DNA from: Acidobacteriota bacterium
Lineage (GTDB): Bacteria > Acidobacteriota > JAAYUB01
Length of the DNA: 64,000 nucleotides
Assembly (NCBI GenBank): GCA_029565065.1
Contig: JAKQOW010000092.1
Span: 1-64,000, forward strand
Reading direction: 5' to 3'
Both the position numbers and the translations under genes were made by a program. This document shows, piece by piece, positions 25,196-34,598 of the stretch; the first letter of the stretch is position 1, and each line of letters opens with the position of its first letter. Below the pieces are notes generated by a model, which was not told the origin of the DNA, did not search any database, and saw nothing but the letters and a program-made list of their open reading frames with translations.

Positions 25196-25882
25196 TCAGG
25201 GCTTGACCATCTCGATGAAGCACCAGGTATGCTCGGTGCGGCGCGCCACCACCCGGAAGCCGGCCGCTTCGGCGATGCGCGCATAATACGCCTCATCGTG
25301 AGGTTCGGCGGGCCAGCGGTTCCCGTAGCCGGTGTTCACATCCCGGCCCGGCAGGTGGATGAGCAGGGGCACCAGGCCGATGTCCTGGCCAGTCGCCGGC
25401 CGCGGCCCGAAGACGACGTCCCAGAGGCGCAGGCGCCCGCCCGGGGCCAGCACCCGGTAGGCTTCCGCCAGTACCTTCGGATGGTCCGCCCCATTGATAT
25501 ACATCATGGTGAAAAAAATGGTGACGTCCGGAAAGGTGGCGTCGAGGAATTTCAGTTCGCGAGCATCCATGACGATTTTGATCAAAGGCCCGGCCGGAGC
25601 GTCCTCGAGCTCCTGACGGAGCAGGTCGATGGCCACCACCTGGCGGCCCATGAGCTGGCCGATGATCCCCTCGCCGCCGCCGCCGATGTCCAGGATGAGG
25701 CCGGACGCGGCGAAGGGCTGCAGCGTGATTTCCTGACGCTCGAACTCGAAAATCCGCGCGGGATCGATATATGGATGCTTCTCCTCCGGAGCAGTCGTCT
25801 GGGCGACCACGGCGGGAGCCAATACTCCCACCAGCGCCAGCAGAAAACAGCAAATAAACAGGGTGCGGATGACCGTGCGCAT
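25196..25882 (-). CDS. Methyltransferase-fold protein with signal peptide
   Basis: 228 residues. The class I SAM-methyltransferase fold is evident: motif I LILDIGGGGEGIIG at 62-75, then VVAIDLL, IVMDARELKFLD, and VLAPGGRLRLWDVVFG as motif III-like strand. Yet the chain begins with a classic signal peptide (about 5-28, hydrophobic core and VVAQ cleavage region). SAM is normally cytoplasmic, so an exported methyltransferase is odd; the N-terminus may instead be a membrane anchor with the domain inside. The ATG at 25882 follows GGAGG and is the only start with a good site. The gene is separated from the next one downstream by 104 bases with that gene's promoter. Confidence 0.82.
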   Translation of the reverse strand: MRTVIRTLFICCFLLALVGVLAPAVVAQTTAPEEKHPYIDPARIFEFERQEITLQPFAASGLILDIGGGGEGIIGQLMGRQVVAIDLLRQELEDAPAGPLIKIVMDARELKFLDATFPDVTIFFTMMYINGADHPKVLAEAYRVLAPGGRLRLWDVVFGPRPATGQDIGLVPLLIHLPGRDVNTGYGNRWPAEPHDEAYYARIAEAAGFRVVARRTEHTWCFIEMVKP

Positions 25883-26129
25883 GTTGCCTCCAGTTTGAAG
25901 AGTCTCGGGATGTCGCAGTTCGTTTCCCCGTCGAACTGTCTCCACTACCCTATACGAATACGAGCAAAGGGAAGGTCCCAAAAAGGTTCAGTTCTCCGGT
26001 CCATGCGCCTGTTAACCGCCCGGCGGCGGACATTTCAGGAAAACGATGCGGCCGGGCCGAACATTCGGTGCCGGGCCCCCGTATAGTGATTGGGAATCGG
26101 TTGCAAGACAGTTCGGGAGGCTCGTCATC

Positions 26130-27527
26130 GTGGAATCTCCGCTGCCGGAAAACGGCCTGTCGCGCAAGCTCGGGCTCTTCTCCGTCTCCTCGATCGTCAT
26201 CGCCAACATGATCGGGGCAGGGATATTCACCACCTCCGGACTGCTGCTCAAGGATCTGGGTGATCCCCGGACGATGCTGGCGCTCTGGGCGGTGGGCGGC
26301 GCGATCGCCCTTTGCGGCGCCCTCTGCTACGGGGCGCTCGGCGCGGCCATCCCGCGGGCGGGGGGCGAGTACGTGTTCCTCTCGCGCCTGTTCCATCCGG
26401 TGCTCGGCTTTCTGAGCGGCTGGATTTCATTTTTCGCCGGCTTTTCGGCGCCCATCGCCGCCTCGGCCATCGGCTTCACCGCGTACCTCACCCAGGCTTT
26501 CCCGGGACTGCTCCGCTGGGGGCTTCTCGGGCCCGAGGCCGAAGCCGCGATCCTGCCCCGGATCTACGCCATCGGCGTGATCCTGGTGTTCACGGCGATT
26601 CACATGCGGGGACTGGAGCTGGGCGCGCGGATTCAGAACGTCCTCACCGTGTTGAAGGTGCTCCTCATTGCGGGCCTGGTGGTGGCGGGATTGACCGTCG
26701 GGAGAGGTGACTGGACTCATCTGGCGCAGGGGGCGCCGCTCCGATCGGGACTCGGGAGCTGGATGACCATGGGGCTGGCCCTGATGTGGATCGGCTTCGC
26801 CTACAGCGGCTGGAACGCGGCCGCGTACATCGGTTCCGAGGTCCGCGATCCGCGGCGGACCATGCCCCGGGCCCTGGTGGGCGGCACCCTGGCGGTGATC
26901 CTGATGTACCTGGCGCTGAACCTGTTCTATCTCTACGCGCTGCCGCCGGGCGACATGTCCGGCGAAATCGCGGTGGCCGGGCTCGCGGCCGGCCGTCTGT
27001 TCGGGGCGGAATTCGAGGCGGTCCTCTCCGTGATGGTGGCGTTCGCCCTGTTCTCATCGCTCAGCGCCTACATCATCCTCGGCCCGCGCGTGTACTACGC
27101 CATGGCTCGCGACGGCTGTTTCTTCCGCTTCGCCGCGGCGGTCCATCCGCGCCGCGGCGTGCCCGACCGCGCCATCCTGCTCCAGGGACTGGTGGCGGCG
27201 GCGATGGCGCTGCTCGGCACCTTCGACCAGATCCTCACCTACATGGGCTTCTGCCTGGGCATCTTTCCCATCCTGGCGGTGGCCGGCGTCTTCAAGCTGC
27301 GCCGGCAGGGCGTGGCGGAGGCCCGCGTGCCGGGCCATCCGGTGGTGCCGGCGGCGTACATCCTCGCCGCGCTGGCAACGCTGGTCCTCGCCTTCGGCGA
27401 ACGGCCCCTGGAATCGGGCATCGGGCTGCTGACGCTGGCGGCCGGGGTGCCCGTGTACCTCTGGTTCCATCGGCGGTCTTCCGGTGGCGGCGCCGCCGGC
27501 GCATCCCCGGGGGCAGCCAGCCGATAA
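26130..27527 (+). CDS. APC family amino-acid permease
   Basis: 465 residues and 12 membrane helices of the amino acid-polyamine-organocation family. Hallmarks are MIGAGIFTTSG in helix 1 (near residue 30), YGALGAAIPRAGGEYVFLSR in helix 2-3, and GFAYSGWNAAAYIGSEVRDP. It resembles LAT-type exchangers and YfnA-like permeases and should move amino acids across the inner membrane. GTG at 26130 is chosen because GGGAGG lies 9 bases before it. The basic cytoplasmic tail is Gly/Ala-rich. The nearby serine dehydratase could use its cargo, but the two are in different units. Confidence 0.9.
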   Translation: MESPLPENGLSRKLGLFSVSSIVIANMIGAGIFTTSGLLLKDLGDPRTMLALWAVGGAIALCGALCYGALGAAIPRAGGEYVFLSRLFHPVLGFLSGWISFFAGFSAPIAASAIGFTAYLTQAFPGLLRWGLLGPEAEAAILPRIYAIGVILVFTAIHMRGLELGARIQNVLTVLKVLLIAGLVVAGLTVGRGDWTHLAQGAPLRSGLGSWMTMGLALMWIGFAYSGWNAAAYIGSEVRDPRRTMPRALVGGTLAVILMYLALNLFYLYALPPGDMSGEIAVAGLAAGRLFGAEFEAVLSVMVAFALFSSLSAYIILGPRVYYAMARDGCFFRFAAAVHPRRGVPDRAILLQGLVAAAMALLGTFDQILTYMGFCLGIFPILAVAGVFKLRRQGVAEARVPGHPVVPAAYILAALATLVLAFGERPLESGIGLLTLAAGVPVYLWFHRRSSGGGAAGASPGAASR

Positions 27528-27657
27528 TCCGAAACCGAAACCCGGCGCCGCCGATGGCATCATAAATCACTTGAACTTCGGGTCCGAAATCACGTAAATG
27601 GTCTGTTGCGCCCGTCGTCCGGGGCGAATCGGCAAATTCCACGATGAGGTTGAGCGC

Positions 27658-28710
27658 ATGAAACACCTGTTGATCGTTGTGACCCTGCTCCTTGGAGCGG
27701 CGGCACTCGGCGCCGCGCCGGCGGAGACGGCCGCGACCCTGAGCCAGGAATACGAAGCGTTGCAGAAACAGTACGAGGACAAGCTGCCCACCATCAAGAG
27801 CCGGGAAGCTTTCCAGGAGCTGATGAAGGCCCGCACGGCCGATCTGGAGGCCTTGCTTCAGAAGCATGCCGCGGACCCGGCCGGCGACGAGCTGGAGCTG
27901 ACGCGCGGCAAGATTTTGGCAGATCTGGACCGGCTGCCCGAAGCCATGGCAAAGGTGGACGCGCTGATCGCCGCCAAATCCCCGCTGCACGATGACGCCG
28001 CCCTGCTCAAGGTGGGGCTGCTGCTCATGTCGGACAAGACCGCCGAGGCACTCACCCTCTTCAAGACCGTCGAGGAGCGTCTGCCGAAGAACAACGAGCT
28101 GTATGAACTGTGGATGCTGTTCGCCATGTCCGCGGACAACCCGGCGGACCGGAAAGCCTACGGGCAAAAGTACCTGGCCCTGCCCGACGCACCCGGCAAG
28201 GACCGGGTGGCGTCGGCGCTGCAGCAGATCGATATGCTGGGGCAGCCCGCGCCGGCGATCGCCGCCGAAAATTGGTTCAACGGCCAACCGCTCACCCTCG
28301 AGGCGCTCAAGGGGAAGGTGGTGCTCATCGACTTTTGGGCCACCTGGTGCCCCCCTTGCCGCGCCGTCATCCCGAACCTGGTCAAGGCCTACAACGAGCT
28401 CAAGGACCAGGGGCTGGTGATCATCGGCTTCACCAAGCTGTACGGCAACTACCGCGATGAGCGGGAGAACAAGGGGCCGGTGCCGCCGGAGCAGGAGCGC
28501 GCCCTCATCCAGGAGTTTCTGACCCGGTTCCAGATCACCTATCCCATCGCCGTCTCCGACAAAGGGGAGGAATTCAAGAAATACGGTATCAGCGGGATCC
28601 CCACGCTCGTCGTCATCGACAAGCAGGGCCGCATCGCGGACATCAAGGTGGGCTCGGGCTCCGAGGAGGCCCTGGTCGCCCAGGTCAAGAAGCTCCTGGC
28701 CGCCGACTGA
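27658..28710 (+). CDS. Exported TlpA/ResA-like thioredoxin with helical N-terminal domain
   Basis: 350 residues: signal peptide at about 1-19, a helical TPR-like region at about 25-195, then a thioredoxin-like domain of the AhpC/TSA-Redoxin type. The redox motif W230-C231-P232-P233-C234 and the cis-proline segment GISGIPTLVVID are both present. Such proteins reduce or shuffle disulfides in the periplasm (cytochrome c maturation, thiol repair). The insert after the first helix (GNYRDERENKGPVPPEQE) is longer than in TlpA. The ATG has GAGG before it. A strong terminator closes the unit. Confidence 0.9.
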   Translation: MKHLLIVVTLLLGAAALGAAPAETAATLSQEYEALQKQYEDKLPTIKSREAFQELMKARTADLEALLQKHAADPAGDELELTRGKILADLDRLPEAMAKVDALIAAKSPLHDDAALLKVGLLLMSDKTAEALTLFKTVEERLPKNNELYELWMLFAMSADNPADRKAYGQKYLALPDAPGKDRVASALQQIDMLGQPAPAIAAENWFNGQPLTLEALKGKVVLIDFWATWCPPCRAVIPNLVKAYNELKDQGLVIIGFTKLYGNYRDERENKGPVPPEQERALIQEFLTRFQITYPIAVSDKGEEFKKYGISGIPTLVVIDKQGRIADIKVGSGSEEALVAQVKKLLAAD

Positions 28711-28735
28711 GCGTCCATTTCCAACGACGGTTCAT

Positions 28736-28780
28736 GTCCGGTGGGGCGCTGTGGCGCTCCACCGGACGTTTCATTTTTTG
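28736..28780 (+). terminator. Terminator after the thioredoxin gene
   Basis: A 14-bp stem (28736-28749 with 28754-28767, one G-U pair) with loop TGTG is followed by GTTTCATTTTTT. The minus-strand side has no T run, so it serves the plus-strand gene. Confidence 0.88.
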
Positions 28781-28787
28781 ACCGGTC

Positions 28788-30140
28788 TCAGAATCGGTAC
28801 AGAAATGTTCCGCCGATGCGGCGCTTGCTACGGTCAGGTCCGTCGAGCTGGGCCGCGTGCCACCAGGAGAATTCCATCCCCACTTCCCAGTGCTCGTCGA
28901 AGTCGTAGAAGAAATTGCCAAAGTAACTCACGACGTGGGTGAATTCTTCCGCGCCGTCGAGCTTGTGGTCGGCAGGATCGTGGAATCCGGCGCCCAGGTT
29001 GAACCGCAGCGCCGGGGACTGCCGCCAGGTCAGGGTGGCCCAACCGCCGGTGCTGTCCACGCTCCGGAACGTCGTATCGCCGAGAGGCATCTCGATCTGA
29101 TCCGACCAGTAGTAGGTGTCCATGGTGACGCCGCGCCAGAATTCGCTCATGATCTCGAACTGCGGCGTCAGCCAGATGTCGGCATCCATGCCCACGGACC
29201 ATGAGGTCAGCTGCACCTGGTCGCCGGCGTAACTGAGGTGATGCTGCTTGCTGCCATAATGTCCCCACACGCCGAACGTGGAGCCGCGGCCGCCGAACAG
29301 GGGCCACGTGCCGGCCGCGCGGGCCTGGACGGCGGGCATCCGGACCGTGGATGTCGCCGGCTCGGTGAAGCCGTCCTCGACCACTCCGGTGATCCTGGCC
29401 ACGGCCCCTTCCAGCGTGAATCGGCGGGCGGGATCCGGCCCGAACGTTTGGCGGACCCGCAAAAGGGGGCGCCGGTAGCCGACATCACCGGGCCATTGCT
29501 CGGTGGGATAATCGATGGTGTCGGTCTGGAGCGGTGCGATGATATCGTAGGTCTGTCCGCCGAGCAGGCTGAAGCCGCTATCCGCCCAGGCGATCTCCGC
29601 ATAGGCATGGCGCAGGCGCAGGTTGGGCGAGTTCTCGGTGCCTGAAGCGGTCACGAAATCGGTCTCCACCCGTCCTGACACGGCGCTGCCGGCCGGCCCC
29701 GGCAGGTGGAATCGGGCGCCCAGCCGGCTGGGCCGCGGGGAGAGATCGAAGGTGGTGTTCTCCAGCGGGTCGGGTTCCGGCTCGCCCAGTTGATTCCGGT
29801 CCAGGTCCCAGGCGAAATCCAGCTCGACATTGCCGTAAATCTGGAGGGGCGGCGGGAGAGGGGGCGCCGGGCTCTCGACCGGGAGGGATATGGCGGACGG
29901 TGCGGGCGGGGCCGGGGCAGCCGCCGCAGCCGCTCGCTCCCCACCAGACATTGAAACGGCGTCGGTCAGGCGATCCACGATGGCCCGCATCTCCGCGAGA
30001 GATCGCTCCAGCGTCTCCACCCGGTGGCGGAGCGCATCGTTGTCCTGGCGGAGTCGCTCCAGTTGTCCGGTAGCGGCGGCCGGGCAGGCCGCCTGGCAGC
30101 ACCAGGCGATCAGGATGCAGACGGTGCATACGCGTGCCAT
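28788..30140 (-). CDS. Outer-membrane beta-barrel (porin-like) protein with N-terminal coiled coil
   Basis: 450 residues. A signal peptide (about 1-25) is followed by a short coiled coil (about 27-62, LERLRQDNDALRHRVETLE), a Pro/Ala-rich linker (about 75-105) and a barrel of about 340 residues with alternating aromatic strands. It ends in ...GTFLYRF with the C-terminal phenylalanine needed for BamA recognition. The layout resembles DcaP-like and OprP-like porins: coiled-coil trimerisation part plus barrel. Substrate unknown. The ATG follows GAGGAGG. It is convergent with the thioredoxin gene and divergent from the acyl-activating fusion gene. Confidence 0.82.
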   Translation of the reverse strand: MARVCTVCILIAWCCQAACPAAATGQLERLRQDNDALRHRVETLERSLAEMRAIVDRLTDAVSMSGGERAAAAAAPAPPAPSAISLPVESPAPPLPPPLQIYGNVELDFAWDLDRNQLGEPEPDPLENTTFDLSPRPSRLGARFHLPGPAGSAVSGRVETDFVTASGTENSPNLRLRHAYAEIAWADSGFSLLGGQTYDIIAPLQTDTIDYPTEQWPGDVGYRRPLLRVRQTFGPDPARRFTLEGAVARITGVVEDGFTEPATSTVRMPAVQARAAGTWPLFGGRGSTFGVWGHYGSKQHHLSYAGDQVQLTSWSVGMDADIWLTPQFEIMSEFWRGVTMDTYYWSDQIEMPLGDTTFRSVDSTGGWATLTWRQSPALRFNLGAGFHDPADHKLDGAEEFTHVVSYFGNFFYDFDEHWEVGMEFSWWHAAQLDGPDRSKRRIGGTFLYRF

Positions 30141-30222
30141 GGGACCTCCTCGGTGAGGCGCCGGGCCTTGGCCGGAAACCGGGACAACCGGCGCCATCGG
30201 TGTGCTGGATGGGTGCACGTCC

Positions 30223-30228
30223 ATTATA
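30223..30228 (-). promoter_or_regulatory. TATAAT -10 box of the porin-like gene
   Basis: A perfect minus-strand TATAAT lies 83 bases above the ATG. No good -35 is seen at 16-18 bases, so an activator may be needed. Confidence 0.45.
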
Positions 30229-30295
30229 CCTTGCCACCGGCCGACTCGGTTGAACCAGCCGGTGGTCCCGGACGCCCCGCCACGCAGAATCTCGT

Positions 30296-30324
30296 TTGGC
30301 TCCTGCAGCCGATTAGCGTATGAT
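30296..30324 (+). promoter_or_regulatory. Promoter of the acyl-activating fusion gene
   Basis: TTGGCT (30296-30301), 17 bases, TATGAT (30319-30324). The -10 box covers the ATGs at 30320 and 30323, which argues that translation starts further down, at GTG 30353. Confidence 0.55.
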
Positions 30325-30352
30325 GAATGGACCAAACTTGGCGAGGCGCACC

Positions 30353-33049
30353 GTGAATCCAGAGTGCCTGTACGACCTGCTTGCCGCCGGCGCGGAACGC
30401 GACGGCGCCGCTCCCCACCTGGTGGATGCCTTCGGCGACGCCCGGCGAACTTTCAGCTTCGCCGAGGTGCTGGACCTGTCCGGACGGGGCGCCTCCTTTC
30501 TGGCGGCGCGACTGGCGGGCGCACCGCTGCCGCACGTGGGTGTTCTGGCCGAGAACAGCTCCCTCTGGAGCATCGCCTTCTATTCGGCCGCCGCGGCGGG
30601 AGCGACGGTGGTGCCGCTGGACGTGCGCCAGACCGAGGAGGAGATCGTCGCCATCGTGCGGGAAGCGTCGCTGGCGGTTCTGCTGGTCTCGGCGGGATTC
30701 ACCCGGTTCGCCGAGCGGCTCACCGCGGCGGGGGACATCCGCGAGTATTTCGTGCTGGACGACGACTGGGTGCAACTCCTCCGGCGGCACGAACCGCTGG
30801 CGGCGAGCCCCGCCACCGCCGATTCCACGGCGGCGATCATCTACACCTCCGGCACATCCGGTCGGTCCAAGGGCGTCGTGCTCACCCACGGCAACATGCT
30901 CAACCAGACGCTGCAGAATGTCCCGGCCATCGGGGTGGGACCGGAATCCCGCCTGCTGGCCATTCTGCCGCTGAACCACATCTTCGTCTTTGTCGGGGTG
31001 CTGAGCTGCCACGCCGCCGGTTCGGCGGTGGTGTTCCTCGATTCGCTCAAACCGGCCCGCATCGTCGCGGCGCTGAAGGAGGAGCGGATCACCCATTTGG
31101 CGGGCATCCCCTTGCTGTTCGACGCGTTCCTGAAGGGGATCCTGCTCAAGGTGCACGCCCGCGGCCTGCTGGTGCGGGGCATCTTCGCCGTGCTGCTGCG
31201 CATCGGCTGGCTGGCCTACCGGCTGGGCGGCGTGTCGGCGTCGCGACGGCTCTTCGGCCACCTGCACCACGAGTTCGCACCCGACATCCAGCGCTTCATC
31301 TGCGGCGGGGCCAAGGCCCGGCCCGAGACAATCCGTCGCTTCCTGGCTCTCGGCTACGAGTTCCAGGAGGGCTACGGCCTCACCGAGACCAGCGGCGGCA
31401 TCATCATCAATCCGCCCACGCCGGAAAAGGTCATCGGCTCGGTGGGGCGGCCGTTCGGCGACACCGAGGTGCGGATCCTGGAGCCCGCGCCCGACGGGAG
31501 CGGCGAGATCGCCATCCGGGGCCGCTCGGTGTTTCGCGAATACTACCGGAATCCCGAGGACACAGCCGCCGCCAAAACCGACGACGGCTGGTACCGGACC
31601 GGCGATGTGGGCCGGATCGACCCGCGGGGCAATCTGCGCATCACCGGCCGGGCCAAGGACGTCATCGTGCTGGCTTCCGGCAAGAAAGTCGCCCCGGATG
31701 AACTGGACCAGCTCTTCAGCCGTTCGCCCCGTCTGACCGAAGCCGCCGCGGTGGGAGTGGGGCCGGCCGGAGCGGAGCGCATCCACCTCATCGTGGTGCC
31801 GTCCCCCGAGTTGGTGAAGAAGACGGCGGAGAGCGAGTGGACCGCGGCCATCATCCGCGACATGGAGCGGCTGGCCCGGCTGCTCCCCGTTTACCGGCGC
31901 CCCCAGGGGATGACCATCCGGACGGAGCCGCTGCCGCGCACCAGCACCCGGAAGATCAAGCGGGGCGAACTGCGGGCCTGGCTGGAGCGGGCCGACGGCG
32001 TCGGGGCGCTCGGCGCCGGCGTCAGCCGTCCGCCCCAGACCCTGGCGGAGCGCGAGATCATGGGCACGCCGGAGATGGAGGCGGTCCTGTCCGCCTGCTC
32101 CGGCGCCCTGGGCCGGCCCCTCAACGTGGATGAGTTGTCGCCCGCCACCAGCCTCTACCTGGACCTGGGCATGGATTCGCTGGCGGTGCTGGAGATGACC
32201 GCCCAGTTGGAAAACCGGCTGCATATCCGGCTGCAGGCGGACAACCTGGGCTGGATGCAGAACCTGGGCGACGTGCTGGACGCGGTGAAGACGTCGGAGA
32301 CCGTGGCGGACGGCGATCTCACCGGCTGGCGGGCGGCGATCCACAACGTCACCGCCGCCTGGAGCGGCCTGCCGGTCCGTCCGATCGTCCGGCGGCTGGC
32401 CGGGTGGCTCGAGCCGTTGGATTACGGCTTCATCACTTTCATCGGCAAGGTGTTCTACCGTCTGCGGGGGCACAACCTCACCGCCCTGCCGGGCAACGGG
32501 CCGTTCATCCTGGCCCCCAACCACGTGAGCTATTTTGACTATCCGGCCGTGGTCGGGACACTCCCCGCGGCGATCCGGCGCCAGGCGTTCGTTATCGGGA
32601 AGAAGGAAGTGTACAACAATTTCGTGGGCCGTCTGCTCAGCGCCATCCACCGGGTGATCCCGGTGGATCGCGCCGGCGATGTCCTGCAGGCGCTCCAGGC
32701 GGGCGCCCAGGTGCTCCGCAACGGGGACATCCTGTATCTGCATCCGGAAGGCACGCGGTCGGCCAACGGCCGGATCCAGACGCTCAAGAACGGCGTGGCC
32801 ATTCTGGCCTGCGAGCTGGGCGTCCCGGTCGTGCCCGTCTACATCAAGGGGACCTACGACGTCTACCCCCGCGGCCACAAGCTGCCCCGGCTGTTCCGCC
32901 TGAGCCGGCTGCGCCGCTTCCGCGTCGAGGTGTTCTACGGCGCGCCCATCGAACCGGCGGCGCCCGGCGCCGGAGCCTCGGCGTACCAGGCGTTCATGGA
33001 CAGCCTCCGCCGCGCCATGGAGACGATGGAACAGCAGTGTGCCACCTGA
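30353..33049 (+). CDS. AMP-forming acyl-activating enzyme fused to acyl carrier and PlsC acyltransferase domains
   Basis: 898 residues. Residues about 1-540 form an ANL adenylating enzyme (P-loop IIYTSGTSGRSKG at 162-174; EGYGLTETSGG; YRTGDVGRID). Residues about 565-645 form an acyl-carrier domain with the phosphopantetheine serine S609 in LGMDSLA. Residues about 675-890 form a PlsC acyltransferase (NHVSYFD with H724 and D729; EGTRS at 799-803). One chain would activate a fatty acid, load it on its own carrier and pass it to a (lyso)phospholipid or glycerol-phosphate. E. coli Aas has acyltransferase and synthetase in the reverse order and no such carrier. GTG 30353 is chosen for its GAGG site and the promoter position. 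FabF follows. Confidence 0.9.
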   Translation: MNPECLYDLLAAGAERDGAAPHLVDAFGDARRTFSFAEVLDLSGRGASFLAARLAGAPLPHVGVLAENSSLWSIAFYSAAAAGATVVPLDVRQTEEEIVAIVREASLAVLLVSAGFTRFAERLTAAGDIREYFVLDDDWVQLLRRHEPLAASPATADSTAAIIYTSGTSGRSKGVVLTHGNMLNQTLQNVPAIGVGPESRLLAILPLNHIFVFVGVLSCHAAGSAVVFLDSLKPARIVAALKEERITHLAGIPLLFDAFLKGILLKVHARGLLVRGIFAVLLRIGWLAYRLGGVSASRRLFGHLHHEFAPDIQRFICGGAKARPETIRRFLALGYEFQEGYGLTETSGGIIINPPTPEKVIGSVGRPFGDTEVRILEPAPDGSGEIAIRGRSVFREYYRNPEDTAAAKTDDGWYRTGDVGRIDPRGNLRITGRAKDVIVLASGKKVAPDELDQLFSRSPRLTEAAAVGVGPAGAERIHLIVVPSPELVKKTAESEWTAAIIRDMERLARLLPVYRRPQGMTIRTEPLPRTSTRKIKRGELRAWLERADGVGALGAGVSRPPQTLAEREIMGTPEMEAVLSACSGALGRPLNVDELSPATSLYLDLGMDSLAVLEMTAQLENRLHIRLQADNLGWMQNLGDVLDAVKTSETVADGDLTGWRAAIHNVTAAWSGLPVRPIVRRLAGWLEPLDYGFITFIGKVFYRLRGHNLTALPGNGPFILAPNHVSYFDYPAVVGTLPAAIRRQAFVIGKKEVYNNFVGRLLSAIHRVIPVDRAGDVLQALQAGAQVLRNGDILYLHPEGTRSANGRIQTLKNGVAILACELGVPVVPVYIKGTYDVYPRGHKLPRLFRLSRLRRFRVEVFYGAPIEPAAPGAGASAYQAFMDSLRRAMETMEQQCAT

Positions 33050-33079
33050 CCGGCACCCGGCCGAGGCGGGAGAATGAAG

Positions 33080-33108
33080 TTGAATCGACAGCACCCGCGT
33101 TATACAAT
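33080..33108 (+). promoter_or_regulatory. Promoter of the FabF gene
   Basis: TTGAAT (33080-33085), 17 bases, TACAAT (33103-33108), giving a leader of about 105 bases. Confidence 0.65.
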
Positions 33109-33218
33109 GCGGAGCTAATCGGATTCCGCCGCTGTCCCCCGAGGTGGCCGCCCGCAGCCGGCCGGTTCGCACGGCATGAATTCCGGATTTTCGCAGCATC
33201 ACGACAAGGGAGCAACCT

Positions 33219-34469
33219 GTGAGGAACGATCGAACCCGTGTAGTCATCACCGGCATGGGGATGGTGTCCCCGCTGGGCCTTGACGTCGCCAGCACGTGGG
33301 CCGGCCTGATCGCCGGCCGGTCCGGGGTGGACGCCATCACCCTGTTTGATTCGTCCACGGTGCCTGTGCACATCGCCGGCGAGGTCAAGGGGTTCGATCC
33401 CGCCCAGTACATGAATTTCAAGGAAGCGCGCCGGATGGCCCGGGTGGCGCAACTGGCCATCGCCGCCGCGCGCGAAGCCCTGGCCGATGCCGGGCTGCCG
33501 GTGCCGGTGCCGGACGAGGAGCGCACCGGCACGGCCATCGGCGTCGGCATGGGCGGCCTCGACTGGGCGATGGACAACGCCCGCCGCTTCTGGGATGTGG
33601 GCATGCGCGGCGTCAGCCCGTTCGCCATCACCTCGACCCTGCCCAACATGCCGTCGTACCATGTCAGCTACACCGCCCGCGCCATGGGGCCCATCACCAC
33701 GCCGGTGGCGGCCTGCGCGTCGGGCGTGTTCGGCATCGGCGAAGCGGCGGAATACATCCGCCGGGGCAAGGCGGACGTGATGATCGCCGGAGGCGCCGAG
33801 GCCATGGTCAGCGAGATCCCCATCGCCGGTTTTTCCGCGATGGGCGCTCTGTCCAAGCGCAATGACGAGCCGCAGCGCGCCAGCCGGCCCTTCGACGCTG
33901 GCCGCGACGGCTTCGTCATGGCCGAGGGCGCGGCGGTGGTGATCCTGGAGAAGCTGGAACACGCCGTGGGCCGGGGCGCGCGCATCCTGGCCGAGGTGTG
34001 CGGCTTCGCCTGCAGCTCCGACGCCTACCACATCACCCAGCCCGATCCCGAGGGGATGGGCGCCCAGCGAACCATGCGGTGGGCGTTGGAAGACGCCGGA
34101 GTGAGCCCGGCGGACGTGGACTACATCAACGCCCACGGAACCTCCACACTTCTCAACGACGCCATCGAAAGCCGCGCCATCCGGCACGTGTTCGGCGAAC
34201 GCGCGTACCAGGTGCCCATCAGCTCGTCCAAATCGATGTTCGGCCACGCCCTTGGCGCCGCCGGGGCCATGGAGACAGTGGCCACCGTCCGCACCATTCT
34301 GGACGGGATCATCCATCCCACCATCAACCTCGAAAATCCCGATCCGCAGTGCGATCTCGACTACGTGCCCGGCCAGGCCCGTCAGGCGACGGTGCGGCTG
34401 GCGCTGAAAAACTCGTTCGGTTTCGGCGGTCAGAACGCCTGTCTGGTGCTGAGCCGTTTCGAGCAGTGA
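33219..34469 (+). CDS. fabF: Beta-ketoacyl-ACP synthase II
   Basis: 416 residues, the usual KAS II length. The catalytic triad is present: Cys166 in VAACASGVFG, His306 in NAHGTSTLLND and His343 in FGHALGAAGAME. It condenses malonyl-ACP with acyl-ACP in fatty-acid elongation in the cytoplasm. The start is GTG at 33219 with AAGGGAG at the right spacing. It stands outside a fab cluster but sits directly after the acyl-activating/PlsC fusion, so it may serve a dedicated lipid rather than bulk synthesis; this is inference. Confidence 0.95.
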   Translation: MRNDRTRVVITGMGMVSPLGLDVASTWAGLIAGRSGVDAITLFDSSTVPVHIAGEVKGFDPAQYMNFKEARRMARVAQLAIAAAREALADAGLPVPVPDEERTGTAIGVGMGGLDWAMDNARRFWDVGMRGVSPFAITSTLPNMPSYHVSYTARAMGPITTPVAACASGVFGIGEAAEYIRRGKADVMIAGGAEAMVSEIPIAGFSAMGALSKRNDEPQRASRPFDAGRDGFVMAEGAAVVILEKLEHAVGRGARILAEVCGFACSSDAYHITQPDPEGMGAQRTMRWALEDAGVSPADVDYINAHGTSTLLNDAIESRAIRHVFGERAYQVPISSSKSMFGHALGAAGAMETVATVRTILDGIIHPTINLENPDPQCDLDYVPGQARQATVRLALKNSFGFGGQNACLVLSRFEQ

Positions 34470-34598
34470 TCCGACAATCGTGACAACCGGCGGCTCGATC
34501 AATCGGCGCCGCGCATCCTGTCAACGAAGCGGTGCACCGCCACTCGGGAACGGGGGGCGGGGCCGGTGATGATTGGCCAAGCTTGAGGGAGGCGTACT

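Noticed and set aside
28736..28780. Bidirectional terminator for both convergent genes
   Set aside because: The minus-strand side of the stem lacks a T run.
30224..33649. 1141-codon minus-strand frame opposite the acyl-activating fusion
   Set aside because: No domains; the plus strand carries three complete catalytic domains.
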